Positions 14,949 to 23,897 of a stretch of 64,000 nucleotides of DNA are shown here, piece by piece. Origin of the DNA: Trebonia sp963795335 (GTDB lineage: Bacteria; Actinomycetota; Actinomycetes; Streptosporangiales; Streptosporangiaceae); the NCBI GenBank assembly GCA_963795335.1, contig CAWCHI010000001.1, forward strand, positions 248,001 through 312,000, written 5' to 3'. Each line of letters starts with the position of its first letter. Within the stretch, counting starts at the first letter, position 1. The notes beneath the pieces are model-generated. The model saw only the letters and a list, made by a program, of their open reading frames with translations, was not told where the DNA came from and did no database searches. Position numbers and translations under genes: made by a program.

Positions 14949-16539
14949 GGCTGGCCCGGCGGCCCCCGGCCGCCGCCGGGCCGCCGGGGGCCGCGGCCGG
15001 GCGCCCACGAACTGGCCGGTGACGCGCTGGTGGCTGCTGCACGGCCTCGGCCCGCTGGCGGTGCGCTGGTGGCGGCGCCGGGGGCTGCGGTCCCGGGTCA
15101 CCCTCACCGCCGCCCTGGGCCTGCTCGTCGCCTTCATCGCGGCCGACCTGCTGCTGTTCGACGCCCTGCGGGTGTCGCTGACCCGGTCGGTCGACGACTA
15201 CGCGCGGTCGGGCGCGACCGAGGTCGCGGCGCTGATCGACGCCAACCGGCTGCCGGACCCGGTGCCGGTGGCGGCGGGCACGATCACCATCCAGGTGCTC
15301 AGCCCGGCCGGGCAGATCACGGACGTGTCGGCCGACGCCGACCGGCTGGTCCCGCTCGTGCCCCCGGCCCAGGCGGCCGCGCTGGCCCAGGGCGGCGGGG
15401 CGCTGCTGATCCGCGGGGCCCCGTTCGACATGCCGGCCCTGCTGCGGGTCTCGGTCGTCCGGGCGGGCACCGGGCAGCTGGTGATCGCGGCGGTGCCGTT
15501 CAGCGAGGCGTCCGGCTCGCTCAGTGTGGTGGCGCGGGCGCTGGTGATCGGGACGCCGGTGCTGTTCCTGGCCTTCACCGGGGCGATCTGGATCGCCACC
15601 GGGTCGACGCTGCGGCCGATCGGCGCCCTGCGCCGGGGCGCGGCCCAGGTCACCGCCACCGGCGTGCCCGCCGACCTGCCGGTGCCCGAGGCCCGGGACG
15701 AGGTCCGCTCGCTCGCGGTCACCCTCAACGACATGCTCTCCCGGCTGGCCGAAGCGCAGCAGCGGCAGCGCGCGCTGGTCGCCGACACCGCCCACGAGCT
15801 GCGCTCGCCGATCGCGTCGATCAGGACCCAGCTCGAGGTCGCGCTCGACTTCCCCGACGGCCAGGACTGGCCGACCACCGCCCGGGACGTGCACGCGGAC
15901 GTGCTCCGGCTCGCCCGCCTGGCTGAGGACCTGTTGCTGCTCGCCCGGCTGGACGAGCAGCAGCAGGTCCAGCCGGGCGAGCAGGCGGCCGCGGCCGGCA
16001 CCCAGCCGGTCGACCTGGCCGAGCTGGCCGGGTCAGTCGCCTGCCGCTACGCCGACGCCCGCGTCCCGGTGACGGTGCGGGCCACGCCGGACGGGCCCGG
16101 CGTGCTGGTGGCGGGCGACCGCGGGCGGCTGGACCGGCTGCTGGTCAACCTGGTGGACAACGCCGTCCGGTACGCCCGTTCCTCCGTCGTCGTCTCAGCC
16201 GCGGGCCGGCGACTGGGCCGAGCTCGCGGTCACCGACGACGGGCCCGGGATCGCGGCCGCGGACCGGGTGCGGGCCTTCGACCGGTTCGCCCGCCTGGAC
16301 GACGCCCGCAGCCGCGACGGGGCCGAGGCGGGCGGGGCCGGGCTCGGCCTGGCCATCGTCCGCGCCACCGCCCAGGCCTACGGCGGCACCGCCGGGCTAG
16401 AGCCAGCCGGCCCGGACGGTGCCCCGGGGCTGCGCGCGGTCGTCCGGCTGCCTGCCGCTGGGATATCGTCCTTACCCTCTCGGGCACCGGCCGCAGCGGG
16501 CAGCGGCCGGAAGGGAGCCGTAACCCGCACCTCGCCTGA
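14941..16539 (+). CDS. Sensor histidine kinase (apparent frameshift)
   Basis: Begins with an 8-bp overlap with the response regulator. TM1 about residues 57-79 (LTAALGLLVAFIAADLLLF), an extracytoplasmic domain of ~120 residues, TM2 about 195-220, HAMP, then the H-box ADTAHELRSPIASIRTQLE with the phospho-His, and the N-box DRLLVNLVDNAVRYA. After about 16205 the reading must move one frame to give ELAVTDDGPGI (G1) and GAGLGLAIVRATA (G2), so the last ~90 residues are in another frame. A second shift near 16450 or a read-through decides the true C-terminus; 16539 is the stop of the original frame. All kinase motifs are intact, so a sequence error is more likely than a pseudogene. Confidence 0.82.
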   Translation: MAEAGPAAPGRRRAAGGRGRAPTNWPVTRWWLLHGLGPLAVRWWRRRGLRSRVTLTAALGLLVAFIAADLLLFDALRVSLTRSVDDYARSGATEVAALIDANRLPDPVPVAAGTITIQVLSPAGQITDVSADADRLVPLVPPAQAAALAQGGGALLIRGAPFDMPALLRVSVVRAGTGQLVIAAVPFSEASGSLSVVARALVIGTPVLFLAFTGAIWIATGSTLRPIGALRRGAAQVTATGVPADLPVPEARDEVRSLAVTLNDMLSRLAEAQQRQRALVADTAHELRSPIASIRTQLEVALDFPDGQDWPTTARDVHADVLRLARLAEDLLLLARLDEQQQVQPGEQAAAAGTQPVDLAELAGSVACRYADARVPVTVRATPDGPGVLVAGDRGRLDRLLVNLVDNAVRYARSSVVVSAAGRRLGRARGHRRRARDRGRGPGAGLRPVRPPGRRPQPRRGRGGRGRARPGHRPRHRPGLRRHRRARASRPGRCPGAARGRPAACRWDIVLTLSGTGRSGQRPEGSRNPHLA

Positions 16540-16599
16540 CTGCTGGCCGCCGGACGCCGGCTTCAGGTGCCGGAGCATGGGCCGTCCGGATACCCTTCG

Positions 16600-16642
16600 C
16601 TGGGGGACGGCCACGAGCAAGCTGGGGACGGCCACGAGCAAG
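16600..16642 (+). repeat. 21-bp tandem duplication before tlpA-like gene
   Basis: Two consecutive copies of a unit with core GGGGACGGCCACGAGCAAG, ending in the AAGGGAGG that serves as ribosome-binding site for the gene at 16656. The duplication lies entirely in the 5' leader. Confidence 0.7.
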
Positions 16643-16655
16643 GGAGGGCCAGGCG

Positions 16656-17240
16656 ATGGACGAGAGCGGCCCGGCCCGGTCGGCGGCGAGCCGGGCGGTC
16701 CGGCTGATCGCCCGGCACAAGGTGATCTCCTCGGTCACCGCGGTCTTCGCCGCCGCCGTCATCGCGGTCAGCCTGGCCACCACCGGGAGCGGCGCGTCGA
16801 CCGCCCAGGCGGCGCCCAGTGCCCCCGTCGCGCATGCGTTCTCGCTGGCCGCACTGGGCAAACCGGGACAGAAGGTCTCTCTCAGCCAGTATCCCGGCAA
16901 GCCCGTCATCGTTAACTTCTGGGCTTCCTGGTGCGAGCCCTGCCAGAAGGAGACCCCGCTGCTGGCGAGCTGGTACAAGCAGCGCAGCGGGCGCGTGGTG
17001 CTGCTCGGGCTGGACGAGAACGATTCGGCCGCCAGCGCGCTGAAGTTCGCCGCGGCCAAGGGCGTCAGCTACCCGATCGGGTTCGACCCGGACGTGACCG
17101 TCGCCCTCGCCTACGGCATCAACGCGCTGCCGCAGACGTTTTTCCTCAACGCCGAGCACCGCATCGTTTACCACGTGGCCGGCGCGGTCACCCCGGCCGA
17201 TCTGGCCCGGGGCACGCGCCTGATGGGCAGCGCTCAGTAG
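16656..17240 (+). CDS. TlpA/ResA-type membrane-anchored thioredoxin
   Basis: 194 residues. An N-terminal anchor (about 23-46, VISSVTAVFAAAVIAVSLAT) is followed by a TlpA/redoxin fold with NFWASWCEPCQKE, active-site Cys pair WCEPC, and the cis-Pro segment GINALPQTFFLN. It is predicted to reduce exported disulfides, for example in cytochrome c maturation or protein quality control. The strong ribosome-binding site GGGAGG lies about 9 bp upstream. Placement between the sensor kinase and two HtrA proteases suggests a role in envelope protein folding. Confidence 0.92.
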   Translation: MDESGPARSAASRAVRLIARHKVISSVTAVFAAAVIAVSLATTGSGASTAQAAPSAPVAHAFSLAALGKPGQKVSLSQYPGKPVIVNFWASWCEPCQKETPLLASWYKQRSGRVVLLGLDENDSAASALKFAAAKGVSYPIGFDPDVTVALAYGINALPQTFFLNAEHRIVYHVAGAVTPADLARGTRLMGSAQ

Positions 17241-17316
17241 CGGTTATCTTACTCCCGGACATATTGCCTGGTCACACCAGGAATGACGTGATCATGCTCC
17301 GGGAAAAATCCCTGAG

Positions 17317-18576
17317 GTGACGCCAAATGAGCGCAAGCCGCACAGCCGGATCCTGATCCCGCTGGTGGTCGCCGCGCTCGGCCTCGCGCTTGGCGCGGGC
17401 GGTATCGCGCTGCTGAACCCCCTCGATCAGCTGGAGGCGACCAGGCTGGCGGCCACTTCCGCGGGCGGAGCCGCCCAGGGGTTGTCCAAGCCGCTGTCGC
17501 AGGCAGCCGTGCGCGCCCGCGTCGAGCCGAGCGTGGTCGACGTCACCGCGGACCTGACCTATGACGACGAGACCGCGTCGGGGACCGGCTTCGTGGTCGA
17601 TTCGGCCGACGGCCTCATCCTGACCAACAACCATGTGATCAGGGACGCCACCGCGGTCACGGTCACCGTGCCGTCGACCGGCGAGAGCTACCCGGCCCGC
17701 ATCGTCGGCGTCGACGTGCCCGCTGACATCGCTATCTTGCAGATCAGCCCGGCCGCGCGGCTCCCCGGCGCCCCCCTCGGCGACGCGGCCGGCCTCACCC
17801 CCGGGGCGCCCGTCATCTCGTTCGGCAACCTGGCGGGCGCCGGCGGCACCCCCACCGTCGCCGCCGGCGTCATCAGCGGGACGAACCGGACCATCGAGGC
17901 GAACGACGGCGCCTCCGGCTTCAGCGAGGTGCTGCACGGCATGCTCGCGACGACCGCCCGGATCGCCCCCGGCGACTCCGGCGGCCCGCTGGCCAGCTCG
18001 TCCGGAGCGGTCATCGGGGTGGACACGGCCGCCGGGACCGGCAACGCCGACACCGGCTACGCGATCCCGATCACCGCCGCCCTCGCCGCCGAACGGCAGA
18101 TCACCGGGGGGCACGCCGGGAACGGGATCACCCTCGGCACGGCCGGCTTCCTCGGGATCGTCGTCAGCTCGGGCAGCTCCCGCTCGCCCGCCGCCCAGCG
18201 GGCCCAAGCCCGCAGTGGCGCCACCCAGACGGCCGCCTACGTGAGCGCCTCCTCCACCGTGGCCGCCTCTGCCGCCGTGAGCCCCCCATCCTGTGTGGCA
18301 ACGGCCGACGCGGCCCGTCCGCCCGGGGCGATCGCCTCCGTGCACGCGGGCGCGCTGGTGACCGGGGTGCTGTGCGGGACCGGCGCGGCCGCCGCCGGGA
18401 TCGCGGCCGGCGACGTGATCACCGCCGCCCACGGGCAGCCGGTCGTCTCCGCCCGCGGGCTGACCGCGCTGCTGAACAAGTGCGAGCCCGGGACCGTGAT
18501 CTCGGTCACCTGGGTCGTCCCTGGTGGGCGGTCCAGGACGGCCCCGATCCGGCTCACCTCCGCCCCGGCCGTTTAG
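17317..18576 (+). CDS. HtrA-like S1C serine protease with PDZ domain
   Basis: 419 residues, GTG start. One N-terminal TM (about 13-34), then a trypsin-like domain with catalytic His in LTNNHVI, Asp in VPADIAIL and Ser in APGDSGGPL. A degenerate PDZ domain follows, preceded by a Ser/Ala-rich linker with two cysteines (SCVATADA, VLCGTGAA) that could pair. Shorter and more divergent than the next gene, its paralogue. It should be an extracytoplasmic quality-control protease. A small hairpin (CCTGGT/ACCAGG, 17267-17281) lies in the 76-bp gap upstream. Confidence 0.92.
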   Translation: MTPNERKPHSRILIPLVVAALGLALGAGGIALLNPLDQLEATRLAATSAGGAAQGLSKPLSQAAVRARVEPSVVDVTADLTYDDETASGTGFVVDSADGLILTNNHVIRDATAVTVTVPSTGESYPARIVGVDVPADIAILQISPAARLPGAPLGDAAGLTPGAPVISFGNLAGAGGTPTVAAGVISGTNRTIEANDGASGFSEVLHGMLATTARIAPGDSGGPLASSSGAVIGVDTAAGTGNADTGYAIPITAALAAERQITGGHAGNGITLGTAGFLGIVVSSGSSRSPAAQRAQARSGATQTAAYVSASSTVAASAAVSPPSCVATADAARPPGAIASVHAGALVTGVLCGTGAAAAGIAAGDVITAAHGQPVVSARGLTALLNKCEPGTVISVTWVVPGGRSRTAPIRLTSAPAV

Positions 18577-18775
18577 ACTGGGCCGAGCGTGGATCCCGGC
18601 GCAGCCGTCAATCCTGAGCGGCTCTTCAGCTTCCCTTCAGGTTGAGCCCGCTTACTAAAGAGGGACGACGTGCGCGCCATCGTCGTCCGGCAGGCACTGA
18701 CTGGGGGTACACGTGCCCAGTGGCTCCCGGACCGGGTGCACGGACCCGCACGCTGCTCTTTCGAAGGCGAGATAG

Positions 18776-20494
18776 ATGCACGACGACGACACTGGTAGCG
18801 GCTGGCAGCCACCGGAGTACGTGAGTCCCTGGATCCCGGCTTCGGACCCGGAGGACAAGGACGCCGGCGGACCGCCGCCGAGCAGTAACAGCGCGCCGGC
18901 GGGCGGCCAGGCCGGCGAGGGTGACACGATCGCGTTCGGCCCGGCAGCGGGCTACTCGCAGGGCGGCTACCCGCCTCCGGGGCACCCCCAGCAGGCGTAC
19001 GGGCAACCGGGCTACGACCAGCCCGGATACGGCCAGCCCGGGTACGGGGAGCGGCCCCCCGGCTACGGGCAGGCCCCCGGTTACGGCCAGCCGGGCTACG
19101 GGCAGCCGGGCTACGGGCAGCCGGGCTACGGGCAGCACAACTTCGGGCAGCCCGGGTACGGGCAGCAGCCCCCCGGCTACGGCGACTACCCGTGGAGCGG
19201 CGGGTACGGCGCGCCGCCGCCACCGCGCCGCTCCGGGGCCGGCAAGGTGCTCGCCTACGTGGCCGTGGCCGTGCTCGCGGCGGGCGCCGGGGCCGGCGCC
19301 GCCGTCGCCCTCAACCACACCAGTGGCTCGTCGTCGGCCCTCGCCCCGTCCAGCGGGAACGGGGCCCAGTCCAATCCGTTCGGCGGATCCGGCAGCGGCA
19401 ACGGCAACCAGCTCCCGCAGCAGGGCTCGGGCGGCGGGAACCAGGGCGGCAGCTCGAACCAGGGCTCGGGCGGGACCAGCTCCGGCACCGGCTCGCTTAA
19501 CGCCTCCGCGCTGGCAGCGAAGGTCGACCCGGGCCTCGTCGACATCACGTCCGACCTGAAGTACAGCGACGCGACGGCCGAGGGCACCGGCATGGTGCTG
19601 TCGTCCAGCGGCCTGGTGCTGACCAACAACCACGTCATCGACGAGGCCACCAGCGTCTCGGCCAGGCTGGTCTCCTCGGGCAAGGTGTATACGGCGAAGG
19701 TTATTGGCTACGACTCGACCGACGACGTGGCGCTGCTGCAGCTGGTCGGCGCGTCCGGGCTGAAGCCGGTCACGCTGGCGGACTCGAGCAAGGCCAAGGT
19801 CGGCCAGGCGGTGCTGGCGCTGGGCAACGCCGGCGGCCGGGGCGGCCTGCCGTCCACCGCCCAGGGCACCATCCAGGCGCTCAACCAGTCGATCGAGGCC
19901 AGCGACAGCGGCGCCAATACGACCGAGAAGCTGCACGGCATGCTCGAGACGAACGCGCCGATCCAGGAGGGCGACTCGGGCGGGCCGCTGGTCAACGGCT
20001 CCGGCGCGGTACTCGGCATGGACACCGCGGCCAACTCCGCGCCCACCAATGGCGGCTACCAGTCCGCCACCACCGGCTTCGCCATCCCGATCAATACCGC
20101 GGTGACGATCGCCAACCAGATCAACACGGGCAAGACGACGTCCACGATCCACATCGGCCTGGCTGGCTTCCTCGGGGTCAACGTGGCCGACGCGTCCGAC
20201 GCGAGCGGCTGCACCTCCGGCGGGGACGGGTTCGGCGGGTTCGGCGGGTTCAGCTCGCCAGTCAAGTCGGGCGCGCTGATCTGCCAGGCCTACCCGGACG
20301 CGCCGGCCTCGGCCGGCGGCCTCGCCAGCGGCGACGTGATCACCGCGGTCAACGGCAAGTCGGTCGGCACCGCCAACGCGCTGACCAGCCTGATGTCCGA
20401 CGCCGCGCCCGACAGCAAGCTGTCCATCTCCTACGTCGACCAGTACGGGGCCAAGCACTCCGCCACGGTCACGCTGACCGCATGGGCCCGGTAG
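18776..20494 (+). CDS. HtrA-like serine protease with PGYGQ-repeat cytoplasmic tail
   Basis: 572 residues. About 140 N-terminal residues are Pro/Gly/Tyr/Gln-rich, with roughly a dozen PGYGQ-type repeats encoded by 15-bp DNA repeats around 18960-19180. A single TM follows (about 160-182, VLAYVAVAVLAAGAGAGAAVAL), then a Ser/Gly/Gln linker and the S1C protease: His in LTNNHVI, Asp in STDDVALL, Ser in QEGDSGGPL. A PDZ domain is C-terminal, with a Gly/Phe-rich loop and a Cys pair. The proline/tyrosine-rich cytoplasmic tail is common in actinobacterial PepD/DegP relatives and may bind partners. Confidence 0.93.
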   Translation: MHDDDTGSGWQPPEYVSPWIPASDPEDKDAGGPPPSSNSAPAGGQAGEGDTIAFGPAAGYSQGGYPPPGHPQQAYGQPGYDQPGYGQPGYGERPPGYGQAPGYGQPGYGQPGYGQPGYGQHNFGQPGYGQQPPGYGDYPWSGGYGAPPPPRRSGAGKVLAYVAVAVLAAGAGAGAAVALNHTSGSSSALAPSSGNGAQSNPFGGSGSGNGNQLPQQGSGGGNQGGSSNQGSGGTSSGTGSLNASALAAKVDPGLVDITSDLKYSDATAEGTGMVLSSSGLVLTNNHVIDEATSVSARLVSSGKVYTAKVIGYDSTDDVALLQLVGASGLKPVTLADSSKAKVGQAVLALGNAGGRGGLPSTAQGTIQALNQSIEASDSGANTTEKLHGMLETNAPIQEGDSGGPLVNGSGAVLGMDTAANSAPTNGGYQSATTGFAIPINTAVTIANQINTGKTTSTIHIGLAGFLGVNVADASDASGCTSGGDGFGGFGGFSSPVKSGALICQAYPDAPASAGGLASGDVITAVNGKSVGTANALTSLMSDAAPDSKLSISYVDQYGAKHSATVTLTAWAR

Positions 20495-20517
20495 CGGCCA
20501 GCCAGTAAGCCCCCCGG

Positions 20518-21645
20518 TCAGCCAGCCCCGGTTAGCCAGCCGCGCAGGGCCTGCTCGGCCGCGAGCACGGGAGCGGCGTCGACGTACTCGCCCGGGGTGT
20601 GGGCGATCTCGGAGACGCCGGGCCCGTAGTTGACGGCGGGGATGCCGAGCTCGGCGAACCGGGCCACGTCGGTCCAGCCGAGCTTGGCCCGCGGGGTCCC
20701 GCCCACGGCGGCCGCGAACGCGGCGGCCGGGCCGGAGGTCAGCCCCGGGCGCGCGCCGGGGGCCGAATCGAGGATCTCCACCGGCCAGGCGGCGAACAGC
20801 TCGCGGACGTAGGCCTGCGCCTGCGCCTCGCTCCGGTCGGGGGCGAACCGGAAGTTCACCGTGACCACGCACTCATCTGGGACCACGTTGCCGGCCACGC
20901 CGCCGGTGATCGCGACCGCGTTGAGTCCCTCGTGGTACTCCAGGCCGTCCACCACCGGCTGGCGCGGGACCCATGACCGCAGGATGTCGAGTACCGGGCC
21001 GGCGTCGTGGATCGCGTTGCGCCCCATCCAGGACCGGGCCGTGTGCGCACGGGCGCCGCTGACCGTGACCGCCGCCCGCAGCGTGCCCTGACAGCCGCCC
21101 TCGACCACGCCGCCGCTCGGCTCGAGCAGGATCGCGAAGTCGGCCGCCAGCGCCCCGGGCTCGTCCCGCGACAGCCGGAACAGGCCGTTGCGCTCGGCCG
21201 CGACCTCCTCGCAGTCGTAGAACACGAACGTCAGGTCGCGGTTCGGGTCGGGCACGGTGGCCGCCAGCCGCAGCTGAACCGCCACCCCGGCCTTCATGTC
21301 GGAGGTGCCAACTCCGGTCAGCCTGCTTCGTTCGGGATTCCAGGACGACGGGAAGTTACCGGCGTGCGGCACCGTGTCGAGATGACCAGCCAGCACGACC
21401 CGCTCGGGGCGGCCGGCGGCCGTCCGGGCCACCACCGTGTGGCCGCGCCGGGTCACCGCCAGGTGCGGCAGGCGGCGCAGGGCCCGCTCGACCGCGTCCG
21501 CCAGCGGCCCCTCCTCCCCGCTGACGGAGGCGATGTCGACGAGGGCGGCGGTCAGCGCCGGGCCCTCGGCCCGCAGGTCAAGGTCGTGGTCCACGGGGAC
21601 CAAGGTACCGCCCCCGGCCCGGCCGCTCGTCGCCGCGCCCCTCAC
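20518..21645 (-). CDS. dapE: Succinyl-diaminopimelate desuccinylase / M20 peptidase (DapE-like)
   Basis: 375 residues as listed. The first 14-17 residues look non-conserved, so TTG at 21603 or GTG at 21594 may be the true start. Zinc ligands of the M20 fold are visible: His in LAGHLDTVPHAGN, Asp in GTSDMKAG, the Glu pair in YDCEEVAAE, and His in EIAHTPGEY. The dimerisation domain sits in the middle (GARAHTARSWMGRNAIHDA). Actinobacterial DapE has this length and these motifs. It would give LL-diaminopimelate for lysine and peptidoglycan. It ends 24 bp from the convergent HtrA gene. Confidence 0.88.
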   Translation of the reverse strand: MRGAATSGRAGGGTLVPVDHDLDLRAEGPALTAALVDIASVSGEEGPLADAVERALRRLPHLAVTRRGHTVVARTAAGRPERVVLAGHLDTVPHAGNFPSSWNPERSRLTGVGTSDMKAGVAVQLRLAATVPDPNRDLTFVFYDCEEVAAERNGLFRLSRDEPGALAADFAILLEPSGGVVEGGCQGTLRAAVTVSGARAHTARSWMGRNAIHDAGPVLDILRSWVPRQPVVDGLEYHEGLNAVAITGGVAGNVVPDECVVTVNFRFAPDRSEAQAQAYVRELFAAWPVEILDSAPGARPGLTSGPAAAFAAAVGGTPRAKLGWTDVARFAELGIPAVNYGPGVSEIAHTPGEYVDAAPVLAAEQALRGWLTGAG

Positions 21646-21675
21646 CCAACGGCCCCCTCACCCAGCGGAACTGCC

Positions 21676-22638
21676 TCAGCCCGCCTCGGCCGTGCTGGTC
21701 GCCGGCGGGCGGGTCATCGCCTTGGCCGCGCTGCGCAGCGCGGCCACGATCACCCCGACCGAGGGCCGCACCACCGACGCCGTGCGCACCACCGCGAACA
21801 CGTCGCGGGACAGGTCTAGGCCGGCCGGCAACTCGCGCACCACCACCCGGCGCTCGTAGGCGCCGACCGCCAGCCGCGGCATGATCGCGATGCCGAGACC
21901 GCGGGCGACCAGGTTGGCGACCGTCCCGAGGCCCTCGAACTCCGACGGCACCGGCGGGGTCAGCCCGACCGCGGCCAGCAGCCGGTCGGCCGCCTCGCGG
22001 GAAGGCTCGCCGGCCGGGGCGGCGAGCCACGACTCGTTCCGCAGGGCGCGCAGGTCGACCGGGCGCTCGGGGTCGGCCGCCGGGTGGTCGCGCGCGACCA
22101 CCAGGATCAGCGGGTCCCGGACCAGGTGGTAGTAGCTCAGCACGCCCTGCCCGGCCTCGGACGCTTCCAGGTCGGCCGACATCCGGCCGGTCCAGTCATC
22201 CACGATCGCCACCTCGACCTCGCCCGACCGGACCAGCTGCAGCCCCTCCGCCGGGTCAGCCTCGCGCAGCAGCAGCGACAGGTGCGGGTGCTGTCGCAGC
22301 GAGCGGGCCAGGGCCGGGGCGAACGCGACCGCGGCCGACGGGAACGCGGTCACCACCACCCGGCCGCTGGGCTGAGCGGCGTGAGCTGACAGGTCCGCCT
22401 CGGCCGCCTCCACCATGGCCAGGATGCGCTCGGCGTGGCCGGCCAGCCGCTTGCCCGCGTCGGTGAGGCCTGCGCTGCGCGCGGTCCGGTCCAGCAGCGG
22501 GGTGCCCGCCTCCTTCTCGAGTACGGCAAGCTGCTGGGAGACGGCGCTCGGGGTGTACCCGAGCGCCTCGGCGGTCCGCGCGATCGAGCCCCGCGCCGCG
22601 AATTCCTGCAGCATGCGCAGCCTGCGGATATCCAGCAT
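21676..22638 (-). CDS. LysR-family transcriptional regulator
   Basis: 320 residues. The N-terminal winged helix (MLDIRRLRMLQEFAARGSI...YTPSAVSQQLAVLEKEAG) is followed by a substrate-binding domain (RVVVTAFPSAAVAFAPALARSL onward). The style is that of the actinobacterial ArgP/GltC-like branch. It lies just upstream of, and in the same direction as, the DapE-like gene with a 30-bp gap, so the two could be one transcript. The effector is unknown. Confidence 0.93.
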   Translation of the reverse strand: MLDIRRLRMLQEFAARGSIARTAEALGYTPSAVSQQLAVLEKEAGTPLLDRTARSAGLTDAGKRLAGHAERILAMVEAAEADLSAHAAQPSGRVVVTAFPSAAVAFAPALARSLRQHPHLSLLLREADPAEGLQLVRSGEVEVAIVDDWTGRMSADLEASEAGQGVLSYYHLVRDPLILVVARDHPAADPERPVDLRALRNESWLAAPAGEPSREAADRLLAAVGLTPPVPSEFEGLGTVANLVARGLGIAIMPRLAVGAYERRVVVRELPAGLDLSRDVFAVVRTASVVRPSVGVIVAALRSAAKAMTRPPATSTAEAG

Positions 22639-23017
22639 TACAAAATCTTATCCTGCCGCCGCCGCCCGCCCAGATGGCACTGATGCTCAGGCGCCGCGGT
22701 CAGCTCGCGGCGCAGGCGGTGGGGCCGGCCAGCACCACCATGACCACGGCGCCGAAAGCCGGCCAGCACCCGCCGCGGGCGATTTCGTGCCCGCTGCCTG
22801 GGGTCGCGGCGACGAAAAACCGGGGCGGCCGGCCACGGTCAGCCTGGCTGCCCCCTGGCCGCCAGCTCGGGGCAGACCCCCCGTCCTCCCCGAGGCGCCC
22901 GGTGGAAAGGCGATAACACCAGGCTCTGGCGAATGTCCTCCGCAGGACATATCTCCGTCGTCGAACCTAGCGCTCGGGCGCGCCCGAGAATCCCTCACGC
23001 AGGGGGATTTAACGCCG
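22639..23017. other. Geneless stretch between LysR and CRP genes
   Basis: The ORFs here have no recognisable protein character. The only clear structure is a short hairpin ATGTCCT-CCGC-AGGACAT at 22933-22950 that could terminate the CRP gene. The LysR promoter must lie near 22640-22700. Confidence 0.5.
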
Positions 23018-23707
23018 CTAAACGGAATGCCTGATGCGGTCGAGATACCCCATGTCCTTGATCGTGAGCTCTCGGTATCGGGTACTGACCGCGCCGAGCT
23101 TACGGAAGTCTTTCAGTACCCGCTCGGCGGTCGACACCGCGACCCCGGCCAGCTCACCGAGATCGCCCTGGGTGAGCGGAATCCGGATGAGGCCGTCGGG
23201 GCCCGGCTCGGCGTGCGCCTCACCCAGCTCGAACAGCACCTGGGCGAGCCGCTCACGGGCGTCCCAGACGCGCTCGGCCGCGCGCCGCTCGGTGGCGGCG
23301 CGCAGCTTGCCCATCACATAGAGCCGCACGGTGCGCCCGATCACGTCCGACTCGCCGGTCAGCGACTTGAAGGCGGCGCCGCCGACCCGCCGGGCCGTCA
23401 CCGGCCCGGCGGCGCGCGCGGTCGCCGTCCGCCGCCCGTCGTCCAGCAGCGCCAGCTCCCCCATGAGGTCACCGCGGGAGCGGATCGCGATCGCCGTCTC
23501 CGCCCCGCTCTCGGCCGCCACGATCACCTTGACCAGCCCGCTGGTGAGCACGTAGACGAAGTCGCCGACGTCTCCCTGGACGAGCAGGATCTGGCCGTCC
23601 TCGAACCGGGCGGGCGTGCTCGCGGCCAGTATCTTGGTCCGCTCGGGCGCCGGGAGGCGGCCGATGAAACTGACGTCGGGCCACTGGTCCCGTCCGGCCG
23701 TCGTCAC
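23018..23707 (-). CDS. CRP/FNR-family cyclic-nucleotide-responsive regulator
   Basis: 229 residues. The cyclic-nucleotide-binding domain has an intact phosphate-binding cassette: GELALL with Glu84 and GRRTATA with Arg93, so cAMP or cGMP binding is plausible. A long helix (about 115-150) leads to a winged helix whose recognition part is GDLGELAGVAVSTAERVLKD. No FNR-type cysteines. It is divergently transcribed from the cyclase-homology/pseudokinase gene with 190 bp between the starts, suggesting a shared control region and a common signalling module. Confidence 0.93.
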   Translation of the reverse strand: MTTAGRDQWPDVSFIGRLPAPERTKILAASTPARFEDGQILLVQGDVGDFVYVLTSGLVKVIVAAESGAETAIAIRSRGDLMGELALLDDGRRTATARAAGPVTARRVGGAAFKSLTGESDVIGRTVRLYVMGKLRAATERRAAERVWDARERLAQVLFELGEAHAEPGPDGLIRIPLTQGDLGELAGVAVSTAERVLKDFRKLGAVSTRYRELTIKDMGYLDRIRHSV

Positions 23708-23897
23708 CGCCAGCCGTTCGCCGGCCGGGGAACGGCCGCGGCGGATATCCGGATGGCGAACGAGCGCCGGAGACGGCCAGCGGTGAAAGCGAAGGGAGCA
23801 CGCAATCGATTTTGCCAGATCTCGCGGACTGATAACGGCATTTGGCCTGCCCGCACAATGGAATTGGCTATTACGCTAGGCCTGGGAGCGTGGAAAG

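Noticed and set aside
18626..20872. 748-codon minus-strand ORF opposite the second HtrA gene
   Set aside because: Antisense shadow of the protease and its repeats; no recognisable domain.
22674..22998. Short ORFs on both strands between LysR and CRP genes
   Set aside because: No ribosome-binding sites, no domains, atypical composition.
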